From positions 1 through 35,166 of the forward strand of contig VAYM01000116.1 of the NCBI GenBank assembly GCA_005884945.1: a stretch of DNA of 35,166 bases, in the 5' to 3' direction. Below the pieces are notes generated by a model. That model did not search any database, was not told where the DNA came from, and saw only the letters and a program-made list of their open reading frames with translations. Positions 31,305 to 35,166 of the stretch are shown here, in pieces. Position 1 is the first letter of the stretch; each line of letters starts with the position of its first letter. The position numbers and the translations under genes were made by a program. This stretch comes from Actinomycetota bacterium. GTDB lineage: Bacteria > Actinomycetota > Thermoleophilia > Gaiellales > Gaiellaceae.

Positions 31305-32033
31305 CTACATCCCCAATCCGCCGTCGACGAGCAGCACCTCGCCGGTGATGAACGAGGCCTCGTCCGAGCAGAGGTACCGTACCGCGCCGGCCACGTCTTC
31401 CGCGGCGCCGAAACGCCCGAGCGGCGTGTTCGCGAGCATGACGTCCTTCATCTCGTCGGCGATCACCTCGGTCAGTCGCGTATCGATGTACCCGGGTGCG
31501 ACGACGTTCGCACGCACGCCGCGAACGCCGAGCTCGCGGGCCAACGCCTTCGTGAACCCGATGATGCCGGCCTTCGACGCCGAGTAGTTCGCCTGGCCGG
31601 GGTTCCCGTGCAGCCCGACGATCGACGAGATGTTCACGATCGACCCGGAGCGCCGCTTCATCATCCCGCGCGCGGCCGCGCGGCACGTGTAGAAGGCACC
31701 GCCGAGGTTCGTGTCGATCACCTCGTTCCAGTCCTCGTCGGACATGCGGATGAAGACGCCGTCGCGCGTGAGACCGGCGTTGTTGACGAGGACGTCGACG
31801 TCGCCCGCCTCGGCGACGAGCGCCTTCGCCTGCTCGCCGTCCGACACGTCCGCTTGGACCGCCCGTGCGCTGATCTCCTGCGCCACCTGCTCGGCCTCGT
31901 CCTTTCCGGTTCGATAGCTGAGCGTGACGCTGGCACCGGCGCGCGCAAGCTCGCGCGCGATCGCCGCGCCGATGCCGCGCGAGCCGCCGGTGACGAGCGC
32001 TGTCTTCCCTTCCAGCGAGCAGAAGTCAGACAG
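31305..32033 (-). CDS. fabG: 3-oxoacyl-ACP reductase
   Basis: NADPH-dependent reduction of 3-oxoacyl-ACP. About 242 residues of short-chain dehydrogenase: TALVTGGSRGIGAAIA cofactor loop, VLVNNAGLTRDG, NISSIVGLHGNPGQANYSAS (catalytic Ser, Tyr, Lys) and APGYIDTRLTEV, ending SFITGEVLLVDGGLGM. There is no ATG, GTG or TTG before the conserved N-terminus. The first ordinary start (GTG 31886) would delete the whole cofactor-binding loop. CTG 32033, which overlaps the end of fabD and has a GAGGAG about ten bases upstream, is proposed; CTG 32015 is an alternative. It sits between fabD and fabF, where acpP usually follows but is absent. Confidence 0.88.
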   Translation of the reverse strand: MSDFCSLEGKTALVTGGSRGIGAAIARELARAGASVTLSYRTGKDEAEQVAQEISARAVQADVSDGEQAKALVAEAGDVDVLVNNAGLTRDGVFIRMSDEDWNEVIDTNLGGAFYTCRAAARGMMKRRSGSIVNISSIVGLHGNPGQANYSASKAGIIGFTKALARELGVRGVRANVVAPGYIDTRLTEVIADEMKDVMLANTPLGRFGAAEDVAGAVRYLCSDEASFITGEVLLVDGGLGM

Positions 32034-32955
32034 TTCCCAGCGTCTCCTCGAGCCGGTCGACCGCAGCGGGCGTGTTGACGGAGATCGTGCGGGCGTTGCG
32101 GTCGATTCGCTTCACGAGTCCCGACAGCACGTTTCCGGGGCCAACCTCGACGAACGTGTTGACGCCCTCCTTCACGAGCGCCTGCGCCGCCTGCGTGAAC
32201 CGAACGGGAGCGGTCAGCTGCTCGAGGACGAGCGGCCCCATCCGCTTCGCGTTCTCGACCCGGGCAGTCACGGTCGACATGAAGGGCGCGGTCGGCTCGC
32301 TGAACTTGACCTTCTCGATCGCCGGGCGAAGGCGATCCGCGGCCCTCGCGACGAGCGGCGAGTGGAACGCGCCCGAGACGCGCAGCTTGACGGCACGGCG
32401 CGCGCCTTCCTCCTGCGCGAGCGCGCATGCCTCCTCGACCGACGCGTGCTCGCCGGAGATCACGACCTGACCGGGGCAGTTGTAGTTCGCCGGCCAGACG
32501 TTGAGGATGCGGCGGCAGATCCGCTCGACCGTCGCATCGTCGAGACCGAGGATCGCGGCCATCGAGCCGGGGTGGCGCTTCGCAGCCTCGGCCATCGCGA
32601 TTCCGCGCTCGCGCACGAGGGTGATCGCCTCCTCGACCTTCAGCGCCGACGCGGCCGCAAGCGCCGCGAACTCGCCGACGGAATGGCCGACGACGAAGTC
32701 GGGCTTGATGCCGCGCTCGCGGATCGCCGCGAGGAACGCGAGGCTCGTCGCGATCAGCGCCGGCTGCTGCACCTCGGTGTCCACGAGCTCGATCTCCGGC
32801 GCGTCGAACACGAGACGGACGAGGTCGAGGCCGGCGGCCTCGCTGGCACGCTCGAAGATCTCCATCGCCTCGGGCTCGGCGCGCGCGATCTCGCGACCCA
32901 TCCCGGCCTCGAGCGAGCCCTGCCCGGGAAAGCAGAACGCGACCTTGCCCGTCAT
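32026..32955 (-). CDS. fabD: Malonyl-CoA:ACP transacylase
   Basis: Moves malonyl from CoA to ACP. 309 residues. It starts KVAFCFPGQGSLEAGMGREI. The nucleophile is Ser92 in VVGHSVGEFAALAAA, the partner Arg lies in LVRERGIAM and the catalytic His in SGAFHSPLV. The closing VEVGPGNVLSGLVKRI is typical. ATG 32955 overlaps the fabH stop as ATGA. Third of the five fab genes. Confidence 0.95.
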   Translation of the reverse strand: MTGKVAFCFPGQGSLEAGMGREIARAEPEAMEIFERASEAAGLDLVRLVFDAPEIELVDTEVQQPALIATSLAFLAAIRERGIKPDFVVGHSVGEFAALAAASALKVEEAITLVRERGIAMAEAAKRHPGSMAAILGLDDATVERICRRILNVWPANYNCPGQVVISGEHASVEEACALAQEEGARRAVKLRVSGAFHSPLVARAADRLRPAIEKVKFSEPTAPFMSTVTARVENAKRMGPLVLEQLTAPVRFTQAAQALVKEGVNTFVEVGPGNVLSGLVKRIDRNARTISVNTPAAVDRLEETLGTV

Positions 32956-33953
32956 GCGGCCTTCGGCTCCGTCCACTCGAGCAGTGCCGAGCCCCACGTG
33001 AGCCCTGCGCCCATTCCCGTCATCAGCACGAGCTTTCCGTCCGTGAGACGCCCGTCGGCCGCGGCGTCGGCGAGCGCGAGCGGAATCGATCCGGACGACG
33101 TGTTCCCATACCGGTCGACGTTGACGATCATCCTCTCGCGTGGAATACCCAGCTTCTGCACCGCGTGATCCATGATGCGCACATTCGCCTGGTGCGGGAC
33201 GTACACGTCGACGTCCTCGACCGCGACGCTGCACTCGTCGAGGAGCGCCTGGGCCGACGACACGAGCACACGTGTCGCGAACTTGAAGACCTCTCGTCCG
33301 TTCATGTGGACGTAGCCGTTCGCTTCCGCATCTTCTGTCCTCCGCGAGCCACTTCCCGGTAGGGACAGATGCATACCGCCGCCGCCGTCGGCGCCCAGCT
33401 CGAAGCCCAGGAAACCGCCGCGGTCGACCCGCTCGAGAACGACCGCGCCCGCGCCGTCGCCGAAGAGGACGAGCGTCGAGCGATCGGTCCAGTCGAGGAT
33501 CCGCGAGAGGACGTCGCCGCCGACGACCAGAGCGCGTTCGACGAGCCCTGCCACGATCATCCCGTATGCCTGCGCGAGCGCGTAGACGAAACCCGTGCAG
33601 CCGGCGAGGAGGTCGTACGCCGCGGCCGCCGGGGCTCCGAGCTCGTCCGCGAGGAGAGCGCTCGCCGTCGGGAACATCATGTCCGGGGTCACCGTGGCGC
33701 AGACGAGGAAGTCGACGTCCTTCGCCTCCACCCCGGCCTGCGCGAGCGCGGCGCGTGCCGCCGGAAGCGCGATGTCCGTCAGCGCCTCCTCAGGCGCCGC
33801 GATGCGGCGCTCGCGGATTCCCGTCCGCGTGACGATCCACTCGTCAGAGGTGTCGACGAGCGTCGCCAGCTCGTCGTTCGTCAGCACGCGATCCGGGACG
33901 TGGACGCCGAGACCGGTGATCGATACCCGCGGGCCCTGTGCACGACCGATCAT
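32952..33953 (-). CDS. fabH: Beta-ketoacyl-ACP synthase III
   Basis: Starts fatty-acid synthesis by condensing an acyl-CoA primer with malonyl-ACP. 333 residues. Motifs: [18 protein letters not shown], the active Cys119 in [28 protein letters not shown] (His) and [15 protein letters not shown] (Asn). The ending [15 protein letters not shown] is typical. ATG 33953 overlaps the fabZ stop. Primer choice (straight or branched) cannot be judged by eye. Confidence 0.96.
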   Translation of the reverse strand: MIGRAQGPRVSITGLGVHVPDRVLTNDELATLVDTSDEWIVTRTGIRERRIAAPEEALTDIALPAARAALAQAGVEAKDVDFLVCATVTPDMMFPTASALLADELGAPAAAAYDLLAGCTGFVYALAQAYGMIVAGLVERALVVGGDVLSRILDWTDRSTLVLFGDGAGAVVLERVDRGGFLGFELGADGGGGMHLSLPGSGSRRTEDAEANGYVHMNGREVFKFATRVLVSSAQALLDECSVAVEDVDVYVPHQANVRIMDHAVQKLGIPRERMIVNVDRYGNTSSGSIPLALADAAADGRLTDGKLVLMTGMGAGLTWGSALLEWTEPKAA

Positions 33954-34390
33954 CGCTCCACCGCGAACGTCAGCAGCGCCTTGCACGCGAGCGATCCGTC
34001 GACGCGCGCCTCCGCCTTCCCGCGACCCACCGGCCCTCGCACCTTCTCGAGCTCGCACCGCAGCTCCAGCGTGTCCCCCGGCTCGACGACGCGCTTGAAG
34101 CGGCAGTCGTCGATCCCGGCGAAGAGCGCGATCCGGCCGCGGTTCTCCTCTTCGCTCAGCACCGCGACGGCGCCCGTCTGGGCGAGCGCCTCGACGATGA
34201 GAACGCCGGGCATCATCGGCCGGCCCGGAAAGTGTCCGGCGAGATACCACTCGTCGTCGCACACGTGCTTGCGCGCGACCGCCCCGACGCCCGGCGTGAG
34301 CTCGACCACCTCGTCGATGAGGAGGAACGGGGCACGGTGCGGAAGGATCTCCTCGATTTCCGCGCGCCCGAGTGGGAGTGAGACGGTCAC
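33950..34390 (-). CDS. fabZ: 3-hydroxyacyl-ACP dehydratase
   Basis: Removes water from 3-hydroxyacyl-ACP. A 146-residue hot-dog protein. Motifs: [18 protein letters not shown] and [20 protein letters not shown] with catalytic His53 and Glu67. GTG 34390 overlaps the sigma-factor stop as GTGA, so translation of fabZ depends on the sigma gene. Confidence 0.94.
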   Translation of the reverse strand: MTVSLPLGRAEIEEILPHRAPFLLIDEVVELTPGVGAVARKHVCDDEWYLAGHFPGRPMMPGVLIVEALAQTGAVAVLSEEENRGRIALFAGIDDCRFKRVVEPGDTLELRCELEKVRGPVGRGKAEARVDGSLACKALLTFAVER

Positions 34391-34995
34391 GCGACGTCGT
34401 CGAGCTCGCCGCGAAGCTTCTTCCTGCCCCGGTGGGCATAGCACTTGGCCGTGCCGACGGGCATTCCGGAGGCGGCGGAGATCTCCTCGAAGGAGAGGCC
34501 GATCGCATCCTTGAGCACGACCACCTGCGCGTGCGCGGCGGGCAGCTCCGCGAGACAGCGGCCGAGCTCGCTGCGAAGCTCGGCGAGGTCGGCCTCACGC
34601 GCGGGATCGGCATCGGTCGCCGCGCGGACGTCCTCGTCGAGTTGCGCGCAGTCGCGCGCACGGCGCCGGTTCGCGAAGTCGCGGCAGGTGTTGACGACGA
34701 GGCGGTGCAGCCACGTGGAGAACTGCGCGGCGCCGCGGAACTGTCCGATCCGGACACACAGCTTCGCCAGCGACTCCTGAGCTGCATCGCGCGCATCCTC
34801 GGGGTCGCGCAGGATGTGCGCAGCGAGCTTTTCAACCCGCGGTGCATGCCGCTCGCAGAGCGCTTCGAGCGCGCGCCGGTCGCCGTCCTTCGCCCGTTTC
34901 ACCAAGATCGGATCGCTCAGCCTCGCGTAGACGAGAGGCCCCTCCGGCCGGAAGGGTCGCTCGATTGGACGGGCGCGACGGACGGAGAGTTTCAC
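34387..34995 (-). CDS. ECF-type RNA polymerase sigma factor heading the fab operon
   Basis: A 202-residue sigma-70 family protein with regions 2 and 4 only. Region 2: [20 protein letters not shown] and [20 protein letters not shown]. Region 4: [20 protein letters not shown] followed by [20 protein letters not shown]. The N-terminal 30 residues are Arg/Pro-rich. GTG 34995 was chosen because longer in-frame extensions cross the birA promoter. No anti-sigma gene is adjacent. It is the first gene of the fab operon, with four-base overlap to fabZ, so it may couple fatty-acid synthesis to an envelope signal; that is inference. The subgroup is not identified. Confidence 0.87.
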   Translation of the reverse strand: MKLSVRRARPIERPFRPEGPLVYARLSDPILVKRAKDGDRRALEALCERHAPRVEKLAAHILRDPEDARDAAQESLAKLCVRIGQFRGAAQFSTWLHRLVVNTCRDFANRRRARDCAQLDEDVRAATDADPAREADLAELRSELGRCLAELPAAHAQVVVLKDAIGLSFEEISAASGMPVGTAKCYAHRGRKKLRGELDDVA

Positions 34996-35004
34996 GGCGG
35001 GAAA

Positions 35005-35011
35005 TAGTCTA
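35005..35011. promoter_or_regulatory. Overlapping divergent -10 boxes (TANNNTA) for the sigma-fab operon and birA
   Basis: TAGTCTA contains TAGTCT on plus (35005-35010), six bases before the birA GTG 35017, and TAGACT on minus (35011-35006), ten bases before the sigma GTG 34995. The two start codons are only 21 bases apart, so both promoters must use this site. No convincing -35 boxes. Confidence 0.6.
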
Positions 35012-35016
35012 GGGCC

Positions 35017-35166
35017 GTGCCCGACTCGCTCGCGTCCGACCGCGTGGAGCCGCTCCTGCGAGGACGCTTCGGCAGTCCCTATCGCTACGCCGAACTCTGC
35101 GCCTCGACGCAGCGGCTGCTCGACGAGCACGACCCCGAAGGAACGGTCGCGGTAGCCGAGGAGCAG
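35017..35166 (+). CDS. birA: Biotin-[acetyl-CoA-carboxylase] ligase (5' end only)
   Basis: Fifty codons from GTG 35017 run off the right edge. The visible part reads GRFGSPYRYAELCASTQRLL then DEHDPEGTVAVAEEQ, the N-terminal catalytic start of biotin protein ligases (substrate STQ motif and the AEEQ before the GRGR loop). There is no N-terminal helix-turn-helix, so it is a monofunctional ligase. It should biotinylate AccB, partner of the AccA/AccD encoded nearby. TAGTCT lies six bases upstream. Confidence 0.88.
   Translation, partial: MPDSLASDRVEPLLRGRFGSPYRYAELCASTQRLLDEHDPEGTVAVAEEQ

Noticed and set aside
1-35166. Mobile elements, prophage, CRISPR arrays, rRNA or tRNA genes
   Set aside because: No transposase, integrase, direct-repeat array or tRNA-like cloverleaf was recognised on either strand; a tool-based tRNA scan could still find something missed by eye.

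Overview
This is a gene-dense chromosomal window with very high GC (roughly 70% by eye). Gene content suggests a free-living actinobacterium, most likely of the Thermoleophilia/Gaiellales type. Supporting signs are a Ku/LigD end-joining pair, a binding-protein sugar ABC system, an ECF42-type sigma factor with DGPF partner proteins, and many start codons placed directly behind a -10 box. The lineage is inferred from gene content; no rRNA or tRNA is present. I see no phage, insertion sequence, CRISPR or plasmid signature. Genes are packed with start/stop overlaps (ATGA, GTGA, TAATG), so most of the window reads as tight operons.

Layout. (1) 1-1919, minus: a small operon of two half-size TauE/SafE-like permeases, an unknown protein and a secreted wall-type protein that runs off the left edge. 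(2) 1937-9717: carbohydrate block with trehalose-phosphatase (plus strand), a minus-strand sugar ABC operon (binding protein, two permeases, a small membrane protein, ATPase) and a divergent glycogen-debranching-type glucosidase. (3) 9698-12684, minus: PolX DNA polymerase followed by a PLP decarboxylase. (4) 12696-13759, plus: dolichyl-phosphate-mannose-synthase-like transferase and thioredoxin. (5) 13749-16770, minus: thiamine operon thiD-thiM-thiE-thiL behind a TPP riboswitch. (6) 16793-22665, plus: methyltransferase, DUF1998-type helicase, three DGPF/YCII proteins, an ECF42-type sigma factor and a GNAT acetyltransferase. (7) 22662-25738, minus: Ku and a LigD gene broken by a frameshift with missing residues. 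(8) 25990-27677, minus: accD (also broken) and accA. (9) 27712-30028, minus: HAD hydrolase, tandem-GNAT protein and an unusual zinc-ribbon arginase-fold protein. (10) 30045-34995, minus: sigma factor-fabZ-fabH-fabD-fabG-fabF. (11) 35017-35166, plus: start of a biotin protein ligase.

How they work together. Regions 8, 10 and 11 cover fatty-acid initiation and elongation: acetyl-CoA carboxylase carboxyltransferase, the ligase that would biotinylate its carrier protein, and most of the type II synthase. No acyl carrier protein gene is in the cluster. Region 2 looks like uptake and breakdown of alpha-glucosides or glucans together with trehalose synthesis. Region 5 makes thiamine diphosphate from HMP and thiazole moieties.

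The most notable signals are regulatory. Nine transcription-leading genes have a TANNNT box exactly 6 or 7 bases before the start codon, which predicts leaderless mRNAs. At several divergent gene pairs the two -10 boxes overlap or abut. The TPP aptamer ends four bases from the thiD start codon. Two genes (the ECF42-type sigma factor and fabG) have no ATG/GTG/TTG at the expected start. Two others (ligD, accD) share a similar lesion: about 20-30 missing residues plus a frame change.
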